DNA of 64,000 nt, taken from the NCBI RefSeq assembly GCF_023155855.1, contig NZ_JAKNUT010000004.1:1-64000 (forward strand). Reading direction: 5' to 3'. Positions 25,825-34,877 of this stretch are shown in pieces. How positions within the stretch are numbered: position 1 is the stretch's first letter; every line of letters starts with the position of its first letter. A model generated the notes under the pieces. The model searched no databases. It saw only the letters and a list, made by a program, of their open reading frames with translations, and was not told where the DNA came from. This DNA comes from Microbacterium aoyamense. GTDB taxonomy: Bacteria > Actinomycetota > Actinomycetes > Actinomycetales > Microbacteriaceae. The position numbers were made by a program, and so were the translations under genes.

Positions 25825-26070
25825 CAACATTCCGCGCGCACGCGCACGGGACCGACCCGCGATCGGCGCGGCATCGCGCCCATGAGTGCACGAGGCGCGC
25901 TTGTGGCGGCCGAAGGCGGCGGTCGGGGGGCCGGGTCTGTCGTCGTGTGCCCGCTCTTCCCGGCGGCGTGCGGACAGGGGAGTCCGTGTGGTGCCGTGAG
26001 CGAGGCTGTCTGCGTGGGCGGGAGGGACGGGAGCCGCCGCCCACCCAACCTCGCCGTGCCACGAAGAACG

Positions 26071-26111
26071 GGAACGGGCCGCCCCGCATCAGCGCGAAGG
26101 GCCCGCTCCCC
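26071..26111. terminator. Bidirectional hairpin between DUF222-HNH and MFS genes
   Basis: Arms GGGAACGGGCC (26071-26081) and GGCCCGCTCCC (26101-26111) pair with one mismatch. The hairpin lies within the 335-base gap 25825-26159 between two convergent genes; the rest of that gap shows no gene, tRNA or repeat. Confidence 0.6.
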
Positions 26112-26159
26112 ATGCACCCGGCGCGACGAAACGGCCGGCCGGGAGTCTCTCAGCCGCTG

Positions 26160-27383
26160 TCAGGCTGCGTCGCCGACGAGCACCGCGGCGGCTTCGTCCG
26201 CGGCATCCGCCTCTCGTCCGTCGATCCGCGCGAGCGCGCGGCGTCCGATGAGGATCGTGAGCGTCGCGATGACGATGGATGCCGCGGCGAACGCATACGG
26301 CACACTCGGGCCGTACAGGTGCCACAGCAGTGCCGCGATCGGGGGAGCCGCGGCACCGCCGAGGAATCGCACGGCGGAGTACGCGGACGACGCGACGGAG
26401 CGCGGCAGGTCCGTCGCCTCCATGACCGACTCGGTCAGGACGGTGTTCATGATGCCGAGCAGGAGTCCGCCGACGATGATGCACGCGACGAGCGCGGGCG
26501 GCGACGCGACGAAGACGGCCGCGGCGACGAGGTCGACCGCGAGCAGGGGGAGGACGAGGAGGATGACGGTGGTGCGCGGCATCCGTCGCACGAGCACCGG
26601 CGCGACCCACACGCTCGTGATCGCGAGCGCGACCCCCCACCCGAAGAAGGTGAGGCCGATGCCCATCGCTCCGAAGCCGAGCGGGAACGGCGAGAACGCC
26701 AGCAGCACGAAGAACCCGATGTTGTAGAACAGCGCCGTGATCGCGAGCACCGCGAGCCCAGGATCCCGCAGAGCCTTGAAGGGCGCCGAGAGCGGCACAG
26801 GCGCGCGCTTCTCGCCCGGCCCGCGCAGCAGGACGGCGACGGCGACGAAGGCGATCGCCATGAGGGCGACGACGCCGAAGAACGGGCCGCGCCAGCTGAC
26901 CTCGCCGAGCAGGCCGCCCAGGAGCGGCCCGACGGCGATGCCGATGCCGAGCGCCGCCTCGTAGAGGACGATCGCCGCGCCGCTGCCGCCCGACGCGGCA
27001 CCGACGATCGTGGCGAGTGCGGTCGAGATGAACAGGGCGTTGCCGAGGCCCCACCCCGCGCGGAAGCCGATGATCGCGTCGACGCTGCCGCTCAGCGCGC
27101 ACAGCAGAGCGAACACGACGATGAGTGCGAGACCCGCGAGCAGTGTGGCCTTCGCACCGATGCGGCTCGAGATCCAACTCGTGACGAGCATCGCGAGGCC
27201 CGTCACGACGAGGTAGCTCGTGAAGAGCAGCTCGGTCTGGACGGGGGACGCGTCGAGCGAATCGGCGATCGCGGGCAGGATCGGGTCGACGAGCCCGATG
27301 CCCATGAACGCCACGACGCACGCGAACGCGACGGCCCACACTCGCGCGGGCTGCCGCCACGGTGATGCGGTCGCGCCGCTCAT
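26160..27383 (-). CDS. MFS efflux transporter
   Basis: The 407-residue protein has 12 predicted membrane helices and MFS features: FMGIGLVDPILPAIADSL in helix 1, SSRIGAKATLL between helices 2 and 3 (the motif A position) and GLGNALFISTALATIVGA. This resembles proton-driven multidrug or small-solute exporters with 12 helices. ATG 27383 overlaps the stop of the MarR gene by four bases (ATGA), so it is made from the same leaderless message and is likely controlled by that regulator. The open frame continues upstream to 27827 but only as a shadow of marR. Substrate unknown. Confidence 0.88.
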   Translation of the reverse strand: MSGATASPWRQPARVWAVAFACVVAFMGIGLVDPILPAIADSLDASPVQTELLFTSYLVVTGLAMLVTSWISSRIGAKATLLAGLALIVVFALLCALSGSVDAIIGFRAGWGLGNALFISTALATIVGAASGGSGAAIVLYEAALGIGIAVGPLLGGLLGEVSWRGPFFGVVALMAIAFVAVAVLLRGPGEKRAPVPLSAPFKALRDPGLAVLAITALFYNIGFFVLLAFSPFPLGFGAMGIGLTFFGWGVALAITSVWVAPVLVRRMPRTTVILLVLPLLAVDLVAAAVFVASPPALVACIIVGGLLLGIMNTVLTESVMEATDLPRSVASSAYSAVRFLGGAAAPPIAALLWHLYGPSVPYAFAAASIVIATLTILIGRRALARIDGREADAADEAAAVLVGDAA

Positions 27384-27811
27384 CGCGCGACCTCGGCCAC
27401 GGCGGTCTTGCGACGAAGGACTGCCGCGGTGATCGCGAGCGCCTCCCACTCGTGCTCGTCGAGATCGGCGAAGTGCGGCGCGAGCGCGGTCGTGAGCTGA
27501 TCGCGCCACGCGTCGAGGGCATCGAGTCCGGCCGCGGTCGCCGAGACGATCGTGACGCGTGAGTCCGCGGCATCCTGTTCCCGCTCCACGAGCCCGGCCT
27601 CGGCCATCTGTCCGATGAGACGCGTCATGCCGGGCTGGCTCACGCGGCTCGCGATCGCGAGCTCGCCGATGCGCAGCGCGCCGTGATCGCGCAGCAGCGC
27701 GAGCGTGCGCCACTGGGCCGCCGGAGTCTCGTTGCGGGTCTCGAGGGCCGCGATGCGGGTGAGTGAGGCGGATGCCGTGATGAGCGTCTCGATGTCTTGC
27801 AGATGTGTCAC
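27380..27811 (-). CDS. MarR-family regulator
   Basis: The 143-residue protein has a winged helix-turn-helix: WRTLALLRDHGALRIGELAIASRVSQPGMTRLIGQM, then EAGLVEREQDAADSRVTIVS with the wing. MarR proteins sense small aromatic or oxidising ligands and repress neighbouring efflux genes. The start is GTG 27811: TATGCT (27823-27818) ends seven bases upstream, so the open frame to 27883 is not coding. It is co-transcribed with and ATGA-coupled to the MFS gene, the probable target, and divergent from the transporter operon. Confidence 0.88.
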   Translation of the reverse strand: MTHLQDIETLITASASLTRIAALETRNETPAAQWRTLALLRDHGALRIGELAIASRVSQPGMTRLIGQMAEAGLVEREQDAADSRVTIVSATAAGLDALDAWRDQLTTALAPHFADLDEHEWEALAITAAVLRRKTAVAEVAR

Positions 27812-27904
27812 GGCACAAGCATAGCAACGATATATAACTACGGGATGCAACGACGGACGATCGTCGCGAAACGATAACGACACGCCGCAGCGGCCCCGCG
27901 CGAC

Positions 27905-27960
27905 TTGACGATCCAGCCCTCGTTTCCTACATTGCCATTACCTGAATCAGTTTTCAGGTA
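27905..27960 (+). promoter_or_regulatory. Promoter and operator of the liv-like operon
   Basis: TTGACG (27905-27910) and TACATT (27928-27933) are 17 bases apart, a near-consensus promoter. A perfect palindrome TACCTGAA (27939-27946), six bases, TTCAGGTA (27953-27960) begins at about the transcription start. A repressor bound there would stop initiation; the operon's own TetR protein (34206-34877) is the natural candidate. Confidence 0.75.
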
Positions 27961-28005
27961 GCCCTCCCCGGGCACCAGATCCTTCCAATGGTGAAAGGCA
28001 CGCAC

Positions 28006-29208
28006 ATGCGGGTTACGAAGAAGTTGCTCTTGGGGTCCGTGGTCGCCACGGCCGCCCTCCTCCTGACGGCGTGTGCGCCGTCCGCAGCCCCCGGCGGCGG
28101 CGAGGAATCCGGCGAAGCCGGCCCGGCCGAGATCACGGTCGGCATCGTCACGAGCGAGACCGGTCCGCTCGCCGGCTACGGCAAGCAGTACCTCGACGCG
28201 TTCAAGGCCGGCCTCGACTACGCCACCGACGGCACCGACGAGGTCGACGGCACGAAGATCGTCGTGGAGTACCGGGATGACGCGGGCGACCCCGACAAGG
28301 CCGTCACCGCCGTCAAGGAGCTCGTCGGCGCGGGCGTCAACATCATCGCCGGCACGGCATCGTCGGGCGTCGCGCTCGCCGTCGCCGAGCAGGCAGCGCA
28401 GAACAAGGTCCTCTACATCTCGGGCCCTGCTGCGGCCGACGCGATCACCGGCATCAACGAGTACACGTTCCGCTCGGGCCGCCAGTCGGCTCAGGACGTC
28501 GCGACCGCCGGAACGTTCCTCGACGACATCGAGGGCAAGACGATCACGGTCCTCGCGCAGAACAACGCGTTCGGCACGGGCAACGAAGCCGCCGTGAACG
28601 CGATCCTCGGCGCCAAGGGCGCGACGGTCAACTCGGTCCTCGTCCCCGAGGATGCGACCGAGTTCACGCCGTTCGCGCAGCAGGTGCTCGCGGGCAGCCC
28701 CGACCTCGTCTTCGTCGCGTGGGCCGGCGCCACGTCCGGTGCGATGTGGCAGGCGATGAGCCAGCAGGGCGTCATGGACGAGATCCCCGTCGTGACCGGC
28801 CTCGGCGACGCGGCGACGTTCGGTGCATACGGTGAGGCTTCGGAGAAGATCAGCTTCCTCAACCACTACTTCGCCGGCGGACCCGACAACGACGTCAACA
28901 CCGCGATGGTCGAGGCCATCGAAGCGGCGGGCGGCACGCCCGACCTGTTCAGCCCCGACGGGTTCAACGCGGCCATCATGATCGTCCAGGCGGTCAAGGA
29001 GGGCAAGGGCGACGTCGACGCGATGATCGCGGCGCTCGAGGGCTTCGAGTTCGAGGGCCCGAAGGGCACCACGACCGTCCGCGCGGGCGACCACGCCCTC
29101 ATCCAGGAGATGTACCAGGTCAAGCTCACCGCCGACGGCGGCAGCTTCGTGCCCGAGCTCGTCGACACGGTGGCCGCCGACGAGGTCGCCCCCGCCGAGG
29201 CGGAGTAG
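28006..29208 (+). CDS. livJ: Branched-chain-amide-type ABC transporter substrate-binding lipoprotein
   Basis: The 400-residue protein has a signal peptide (MRVTKKLLLGSVVATAALL) with lipobox LLTACAP and the Leu/Ile/Val-binding-protein fold: ITVGIVTSETGPLAGYGKQY, GTASSGVALAVAEQAAQNKV, and DGFNAAIMIVQAV. Such proteins capture amino acids, amides, urea or aromatic or hydroxy acids outside the membrane. AAAGG lies eight bases before ATG 28006; an upstream ATG at 27988 would give a non-standard N-terminus. It is the first gene of the operon. The downstream acyl-CoA ligase suggests an organic acid ligand rather than an amino acid. Confidence 0.9.
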   Translation: MRVTKKLLLGSVVATAALLLTACAPSAAPGGGEESGEAGPAEITVGIVTSETGPLAGYGKQYLDAFKAGLDYATDGTDEVDGTKIVVEYRDDAGDPDKAVTAVKELVGAGVNIIAGTASSGVALAVAEQAAQNKVLYISGPAAADAITGINEYTFRSGRQSAQDVATAGTFLDDIEGKTITVLAQNNAFGTGNEAAVNAILGAKGATVNSVLVPEDATEFTPFAQQVLAGSPDLVFVAWAGATSGAMWQAMSQQGVMDEIPVVTGLGDAATFGAYGEASEKISFLNHYFAGGPDNDVNTAMVEAIEAAGGTPDLFSPDGFNAAIMIVQAVKEGKGDVDAMIAALEGFEFEGPKGTTTVRAGDHALIQEMYQVKLTADGGSFVPELVDTVAADEVAPAEAE

Positions 29209-29210
29209 GA

Positions 29211-29981
29211 ATGAGCGCTCCCGTCCCGTCCGCGCTGCAGGTCGAAGGCCTCGGCCTTCAGATCGGCGGAGCGACGATCCTCAAGGATGTCGCCCTCGAC
29301 GTCGCCGCCGGTTCGCTGGTCGGCGTGATCGGGCCCAACGGCGCCGGCAAGACCACGTTGTTCAACGTGATCTCCGGGCTCATGAAGCCCACGTCGGGTC
29401 GCATCCTCATGGACGGTGTCGACGTCACGTCGACATCGGTCACCGCCCGCGCGCGGGCGGGACTGGGGCGCACCTTCCAGACCTCGTCGCTCTTCCCACG
29501 GTTGAGCGTCCTCGAGAACGTGCGGCTCGCCGCGCAAGTGGGCCTCGGTGGTTCGGCATCGCTGTTCCGCTTCCCGAAGCGGACGGATGCCGCGACCGAG
29601 CTCGCTCTGCAACAGCTGCGCGCCGTCGGGCTCGATCACAAGGCCGACGCGGCGGCGGGGGACATCTCGCACGGCGACAAGCGCAAGCTCGAGATCGCCG
29701 TGCTGATGGCCACTGACGCATCCATCGTCCTGCTCGACGAGCCGATGGCGGGCGTCGCATCGGGCGACGTCGCCGGGCTCGTAGAGAACATCCGCACGCT
29801 GCAGGCCGAGAAGAACTGCACGGTGCTGATGGTCGAACACCACATGGACGTGCTCATGGGGCTCGTCGAGAAGGTCGCCGTCATGTACTTCGGCACGATC
29901 ATCGCCTACGACACCCCGCAGGCGATCATGGACAACCCGCTCGTCCAGAGCGCCTACCTCGGAACGGGCACCGCGGCATGA
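29211..29981 (+). CDS. livG: ABC transporter ATPase, LivG type
   Basis: The 256-residue ATPase has Walker A GPNGAGKTT near residue 43, signature region ISHGDKRKLEIA (the usual LSGGQ is replaced by ISHGD, as seen in some LivG proteins) and Walker B SIVLLDEPMAG, plus switch histidine VLMVEHHMD. It energises import together with the following LivF-type ATPase and the two permeases. The start is two bases after the binding-protein stop, and the stop overlaps the livF start as ATGA. Confidence 0.92.
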   Translation: MSAPVPSALQVEGLGLQIGGATILKDVALDVAAGSLVGVIGPNGAGKTTLFNVISGLMKPTSGRILMDGVDVTSTSVTARARAGLGRTFQTSSLFPRLSVLENVRLAAQVGLGGSASLFRFPKRTDAATELALQQLRAVGLDHKADAAAGDISHGDKRKLEIAVLMATDASIVLLDEPMAGVASGDVAGLVENIRTLQAEKNCTVLMVEHHMDVLMGLVEKVAVMYFGTIIAYDTPQAIMDNPLVQSAYLGTGTAA

Positions 29982-30694
29982 CCAGCTCCACCCCGATCCT
30001 CACCGTCGAGGGTCTCCGCTGTTCGATCGCCGGCCAGCAGGTCGTCGAAGACGTCTCGTTCAAGGTCCCATCCACCGGCATCACGGCCGTCCTCGGCCGC
30101 AACGGGGTCGGAAAGACCTCGACCCTGCGCGGCCTCATGGGACTGATCCAGCGTCGGGGCGAGATCCGGCTCGCGGGGGAGCGCATCGACGGCCTCCCCA
30201 CCTACAAGATCGTGCAGCGCGGCGTCGGCTACGTGCCTGAAGACCGTGAGGTGTTCGCGAAGCTCACGGTGGCCGAGAATCTGGCTCTCGCCGAGCGGCA
30301 GAAGAACCCGCGGCGCGAGTTCGTCGCCGAGCTCTTCCCCGACCTCGTGCAGCGGCGCGATCAGATGGCCGGCAGCCTGTCGGGCGGTCAGCAGCAGATG
30401 GTGTCCGTCGCCCGTGCGCTCATGAACGACAACCGGATCCTCCTCGTCGACGAGCCGACGAAGGGCCTCGCGCCCAAGCTCGTCACGGAGGTCGCCGATG
30501 CGCTGGCGGAGGCATCCAAGATCGTCCCCATCCTGCTCGTCGAGCAGAACCTCGAGGTCGTGCGTCGACTCGCGCACGGCGCGATCGTCATCAGCGGCGG
30601 CCGGGTCGTGCACACCGGCGATGCGACCGAGATCCTCGACGACGAAGACCTGACCCGCCGCCTGCTCGGCGTGCACACGGGGGCAGCGGCATGA
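29978..30694 (+). CDS. livF: ABC transporter ATPase, LivF type
   Basis: The 238-residue ATPase has Walker A GRNGVGKTS, signature LSGGQQQMVSVARAL, Walker B RILLVDEPTKGLAP and switch ILLVEQNLEVV. LivF proteins are the shorter of the two ATPases in branched-chain-type importers. It overlaps livG and the following livH by ATGA junctions, which implies tight translational coupling. It works with the same cytoplasmic-membrane permease pair. Confidence 0.92.
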   Translation: MTSSTPILTVEGLRCSIAGQQVVEDVSFKVPSTGITAVLGRNGVGKTSTLRGLMGLIQRRGEIRLAGERIDGLPTYKIVQRGVGYVPEDREVFAKLTVAENLALAERQKNPRREFVAELFPDLVQRRDQMAGSLSGGQQQMVSVARALMNDNRILLVDEPTKGLAPKLVTEVADALAEASKIVPILLVEQNLEVVRRLAHGAIVISGGRVVHTGDATEILDDEDLTRRLLGVHTGAAA

Positions 30695-31566
30695 GCACCC
30701 TCATCCTCACCCTCATCACCGGCGTCGGTCTCGGCGCCCTCTACTTCCTCGTCGCGTCGGGACTGTCGCTCATCTACGGCCTCATGCACGTGCTGAACTT
30801 CGCGCACGGCGCGTTCCTCACGCTCTCGGCCTTCATCGGCTGGTGGGTCGCGTCGTCACTCGGCACCGAGTCATGGGGATCGTTCCTCCTCTCGATCCTC
30901 GTCGGCGCCGCGGTCGGTGCACTGTTCGCGACCTTCACGGAGCTCGTCCTCATCCGCCCGCTCTACGAGCGGCACATCGAACAGGTGCTGGTCACCGTCG
31001 GTCTGTCGTTCGCCGCGGTCGCCCTCTTCGAGGGCATCTGGGGGACGGATGCCATCAACATCGCCGGTCCCCCCTGGCTGAAGCAGACCACCGACATCCT
31101 GGGCGCGAAGATCCCCAACACCTACTGGGTGCTCATGATCGCCGCCGTCCTCGTGCTCGCCGCCCTCGTGCTGTTCCTCAAGAAGACGCGCTACGGCATG
31201 ATCATCCGCGCCGGCGTGGAGAACCGGTCGATGGTCACGGCGCTCGGAATCGACGTGCGGCGCTCGTTCACCCTGGTCTTCGCGATCGGCGGTGCCGCCG
31301 CCGGCATCGGGGGCGTGCTCGCGATGCACTACTCCACCTTCGTCTCGGCACATCTCGGGCAGACGCTGCTGATCTTCGCGTTCATCGTCACGGTCGTCGG
31401 CGGGCTGGGCTCCCTCACGGGCGCTGCCATCGCATCCGTCCTCGTCGCGGTGCTGCAGCAGTTCGCGAACTTCTACCTCGGCGGCACCGGCGACTTCATC
31501 GTCGTCATCCTGCTCGCCCTCGTCCTGCTCATCAGGCCCGCGGGCCTGCTCGGAAAGGCGGCCTGA
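30691..31566 (+). CDS. livH: ABC transporter permease, LivH type
   Basis: The 291-residue protein has about eight membrane helices and LivH signatures: ALYFLVASGLSLIYGLMHVLNFAHGAFL near the N-terminus and RAGVENRSMVTALGIDVRRSF in the coupling loop. The C-terminal RPAGLLGK is typical. It forms half of the membrane channel. The overlap with livF is ATGA, and livM begins three bases after its stop. Confidence 0.92.
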   Translation: MSTLILTLITGVGLGALYFLVASGLSLIYGLMHVLNFAHGAFLTLSAFIGWWVASSLGTESWGSFLLSILVGAAVGALFATFTELVLIRPLYERHIEQVLVTVGLSFAAVALFEGIWGTDAINIAGPPWLKQTTDILGAKIPNTYWVLMIAAVLVLAALVLFLKKTRYGMIIRAGVENRSMVTALGIDVRRSFTLVFAIGGAAAGIGGVLAMHYSTFVSAHLGQTLLIFAFIVTVVGGLGSLTGAAIASVLVAVLQQFANFYLGGTGDFIVVILLALVLLIRPAGLLGKAA

Positions 31567-31568
31567 CG

Positions 31569-32666
31569 ATGAACATCCGCCGTTTCGTGCCCGCCGTCGT
31601 CGGCGCCGCGCTCATCGTGTTCATGGCGGTCCTGCCGCTGTTGAACCTGTCGCTGCCCGGCATCCTGCCCACGCCGACCTATATGCCGGGCACACTCGCT
31701 CTGCTGTCGCTGTGCATGGTGTTCGCCGCGCTCGCGCTGTCGTACAACATGCTCCTCGGCACCGCAGGCATGCTCTCGTTCGGTCACGCGCTCTACTTCG
31801 GGGCCGGGGCCTACGGACTCGGCATCGCCCTCGAGTACTTCGGCGTCCCCCTGTGGCCGGGGGTGTTCATCGCCCTCATCGGCGGCATGGTCATCGCCCT
31901 CGCGACGGGCGCCGTCGCAATGCGGGTCTCGGGCATCCCCTTCGCGATGGTGACCCTCGCCTTCGCGCAGGCGGGGTCGGTGCTCGTGCGCCGGAACCCC
32001 CAGATCACCGGCGGCGAAGAGGGGCTCAGCCTGCCGACGGAGCACGTTCCCGACTTCCTCATCGGGGTCGTCAACACGCGCAATCTGTACTGGCTGTGCC
32101 TCGCGATCCTGGTGGTCGTCTACCTCGTGACCCTGTGGGTCGACAAGTCCCGCCTCGGCCACCTCGCCGAGGCGACCCGAGAGAACGAGCAGCGGGTCAA
32201 GGTCCTGGGCCTGCGGCCGTACACCGTCAAGCTCGTCACGTTCGTCATCGCGGCGGTGCTCGCGAGCCTCGCCGGCGTCGCGTACATGCTGCTCCAGTCG
32301 GGCACCGTGCCGCGCGCGGTCTCGGCCGACTTGACGATCACGGTGCTCGTGATGGTGGTTCTCGGTGGCGTCGGGTTCCGGTGGGGTGCCATCGTTGGCG
32401 GTGTGCTCTACACGCTCCTCGACCAGCGCCTCACGGTGCTCGCGGGTTCCGAGGCGATCGCGGGGCTGCCCGACATCCTGCGCATCCCGCTCTCCGAGCC
32501 GCTGTTCATCCTCGGCGTGCTGTTCATCCTCGTCGTCATGTTCCTGCCCGGAGGCATCGCCGGCACGGTCGACAAGGCCGTGCGTCGCCGGCGCGGCGAA
32601 CGAGCGCGTACGTCCCTGCAGTCGCTCGAGGATGCCGCGGAGCTGAAAGACGAGGTGCGCGTCTGA
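31569..32666 (+). CDS. livM: ABC transporter permease, LivM type
   Basis: The 365-residue protein has about ten membrane helices and LivM features: ALSYNMLLGTAGMLSFGHALYFGAGAY and the coupling loop EATRENEQRVKVLGLRPYTVKL. It is the second permease. The C-terminus carries a charged tail of about 35 residues after the last helix. It starts three bases after livH, and its stop overlaps the acyl-CoA synthetase start (TGATG), linking transport and catabolic genes. A long upstream open frame in the same phase is a shadow of livH. Confidence 0.92.
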   Translation: MNIRRFVPAVVGAALIVFMAVLPLLNLSLPGILPTPTYMPGTLALLSLCMVFAALALSYNMLLGTAGMLSFGHALYFGAGAYGLGIALEYFGVPLWPGVFIALIGGMVIALATGAVAMRVSGIPFAMVTLAFAQAGSVLVRRNPQITGGEEGLSLPTEHVPDFLIGVVNTRNLYWLCLAILVVVYLVTLWVDKSRLGHLAEATRENEQRVKVLGLRPYTVKLVTFVIAAVLASLAGVAYMLLQSGTVPRAVSADLTITVLVMVVLGGVGFRWGAIVGGVLYTLLDQRLTVLAGSEAIAGLPDILRIPLSEPLFILGVLFILVVMFLPGGIAGTVDKAVRRRRGERARTSLQSLEDAAELKDEVRV

Positions 32667-34222
32667 TGTTCACCGGCATCGTCGAGGACGACCCGCACAC
32701 GGTCGGCCGCTGGCTGGCCGATCGTGCGGCGACGTCCCCGCGGCGCATCGCGATCGACGATCGCGGCGTCACGATCGACTACGCGACGCTCGCGTTGCGG
32801 GCATCGGCTCTCGCCGATGCGCTGCGGGATGCCGGGTACGGCGCAGGCGACCGCATCGCGACCGTATCGGGCAACTCGACGGATCACGTCGTCGCGTTCT
32901 TCGCGTGCGCGCTCGCGGGAGTCGCCTTCGTCCCGCTCTCGTGGCGGCTCACGCCCCGCGAGCTGAACGATGTGCTGGTGCGCTCCGAGCCCGCCCTCGT
33001 GCTCGTCGAAGAGGACTTCGCGGCGGTCGCGGGCGAAGCCCTGCGCGGCATGGACACTCCCGTCGCACCCCTCGGAACGACGGGGATCGAAGCATCCGTG
33101 CCCCCGTCTCGCGCGCCGCGCACGCGACGGCACGTGCGCGATGACGACCCCCTGCTCGTGATCTTCACGTCGGGCAGCGAAGCCGCACCGAAGGGCGTCG
33201 TACTGACGCACGCCAACTGCTTCTGGAACAACCTCGCGCTTTCCCAGGCACTGCCGCTGACGCAGGACGACGTCGTACTCGCGATGCTGCCCCAGTTCCA
33301 CGTGGCCGCGTGGAACTGCCAGCCGCTCCTGGCCTGGTGGGTCGGCGCGACGGTCGTGCTCGAGCGCTCCTTCCAGCCGGCGCGCATCCTGCAGCTCGTC
33401 GAGGAGCGCCGCGTGACGGCGATGATGGGCGTGCCCACGCAGTACGCCCTGCTCTCGGCCGATCGCGACTGGGCTTCGACCGACGTCTCGTCCCTGCGCC
33501 TCGCGCTGGTGGGCGGCGCGACGATGCCGATCGCCCTCCATCGGGAATGGGCGGATCGCGGCATCCCGCTCACGCAGGGATACGGGCTCACCGAAGCTGC
33601 CCCCAACGTGCTGCACCTGCCGGCCGACGAAGCGGCGGCGAACCCGGGTGCCGTCGGGCGACCGTACCCGCACGTGACCGTCGAGATCGTCGATGTGGAG
33701 TCGGGACTGCCCCTCGAGGGACCCGCGACGGGCGAGCTGTGGGTGCGCGGCCCGAGCGTCTTCGCGGGATACATCGGCGACGAGGATGCCACGGCTGCCG
33801 CCATGAGCGGGCCGTGGCTGCGCTCGGGGGACCTCGTGCAGCGCGATGCGGCGGGGATCATCAGCATCGTCGACCGCCTCAAGGACATCTACATCTCGGG
33901 CGGCGAGAACGTCGCGCCCGCCGAGGTCGAATACGCGCTGGGCCTGCATCCGCTCATCGAGTCGGCCGCCGTCGTCGGCGTCCCCGACCCCGTGTGGGGC
34001 GAGCGGGGCGTCGCCTTCGTCGTCCGCTCGCCCGGCGCGGCGCTCTCGCGCGACGAGGTGGTCGCGCACGCGCGGCGCAACCTGGCCGCGTTCAAGGTGC
34101 CCGTGCACATCGAGTTCGTCGAGACCCTCCCGCGCTCGACGATCGAGAAGCTCGCCCGCTCGCGCCTGCGAGCCCGTGCGAAGAACCTGATGGAAGGGGC
34201 GCATCATGAGCCTTCCCGATGA
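32666..34222 (+). CDS. Acyl-CoA synthetase (ANL superfamily)
   Basis: The 518-residue enzyme has the ANL motifs in order: the P-loop IFTSGSEAAPKGVVLTH (usually TSGTTGxPKG, here SEAA), GYGLTEAAP, GELWVRGPSVFAGY, RSGDLVQRDAAGIISIVDRLKD, IYISGGENVAP and a C-terminal catalytic lysine region RSTIEKLARS. It activates a carboxylic acid with ATP and CoA in the cytoplasm. Its place just after the transporter suggests that the imported compound, or a product of it, is the substrate; chain type cannot be told. The end overlaps the TetR start by 17 bases. Confidence 0.9.
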   Translation: MFTGIVEDDPHTVGRWLADRAATSPRRIAIDDRGVTIDYATLALRASALADALRDAGYGAGDRIATVSGNSTDHVVAFFACALAGVAFVPLSWRLTPRELNDVLVRSEPALVLVEEDFAAVAGEALRGMDTPVAPLGTTGIEASVPPSRAPRTRRHVRDDDPLLVIFTSGSEAAPKGVVLTHANCFWNNLALSQALPLTQDDVVLAMLPQFHVAAWNCQPLLAWWVGATVVLERSFQPARILQLVEERRVTAMMGVPTQYALLSADRDWASTDVSSLRLALVGGATMPIALHREWADRGIPLTQGYGLTEAAPNVLHLPADEAAANPGAVGRPYPHVTVEIVDVESGLPLEGPATGELWVRGPSVFAGYIGDEDATAAAMSGPWLRSGDLVQRDAAGIISIVDRLKDIYISGGENVAPAEVEYALGLHPLIESAAVVGVPDPVWGERGVAFVVRSPGAALSRDEVVAHARRNLAAFKVPVHIEFVETLPRSTIEKLARSRLRARAKNLMEGAHHEPSR

Positions 34223-34877
34223 CACCGACGAGCTGGTCTCGCCCGCGACCGGCCGCCCGCTGACCAAGCGCGGCGAGGCGACCCGGCGGCGACTCCTCGA
34301 GGCCGCCGAGGGGGTGTTCGCCGAGCAGGGGTACCACGAGGCATCCATCGTCAAGATCACCGAGCGTGCCGGGATCGGCCTCGGCACGTTCTACCTCTAC
34401 TTCGACAGCAAGCAGTCGATCTTCGAGGCCCTCGTCATCGATCTCAACCGCCGAGTGCGCCACTCGATGTCCGAGGCGATGGAGGGCGCCGGGTCGCGCC
34501 TGGAAGCCGAGCGCGCGGGATTCGCGGGGTTCTTCCGGTTCACGGCAGAGCATCCGGCGCTCTACCGGGTCGTCCGCGAAGCCGAGTTCGTCTCGCCCGA
34601 GGTGCTGCGCCTGCACTACACGCGCATCGTCGAAGGCTACGAGGCCGGCCTGCGCGCCGCGCAGGAGACCGGCGACGTCGACCGGGCGCTCGATCCCGAG
34701 ACGACGGCGTGGGCGCTCATGGGCATGGGCGAGCTCATCGGCATGCGGTTCCTGCTGTGGGAGCGGGATGCCTCGGGCACCGCGCCCACGGAGCTCGACC
34801 CCGTCATCTTCGCGGGCATGACCCGCTTCATCGACAACGCGCTCGCGCCGCGCGACACCCCGAAGGACGACTCATGA
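34206..34877 (+). CDS. TetR-family regulator of the liv-like catabolic operon
   Basis: The 223-residue protein has a TetR helix-turn-helix at about residues 28-72 (RRRLLEAAEGVFAEQGYHEASIVKITERAGIGLGTFYLYF) and a ligand-binding C-terminal part. It is encoded inside the operon between the acyl-CoA synthetase, whose end it overlaps by 17 bases, and the SDR (ATGA). The most likely operator is the palindrome at 27939-27960 at the operon promoter, with an acyl-CoA or the imported acid as inducer; this is inferred. Confidence 0.88.
   Translation: MSLPDDTDELVSPATGRPLTKRGEATRRRLLEAAEGVFAEQGYHEASIVKITERAGIGLGTFYLYFDSKQSIFEALVIDLNRRVRHSMSEAMEGAGSRLEAERAGFAGFFRFTAEHPALYRVVREAEFVSPEVLRLHYTRIVEGYEAGLRAAQETGDVDRALDPETTAWALMGMGELIGMRFLLWERDASGTAPTELDPVIFAGMTRFIDNALAPRDTPKDDS

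Noticed and set aside
25434..27365. A 643-residue plus-strand frame opposite the MFS gene
   Set aside because: Low-complexity Arg/Asp/Glu sequence opposite a clear transporter with membrane helices on the other strand.
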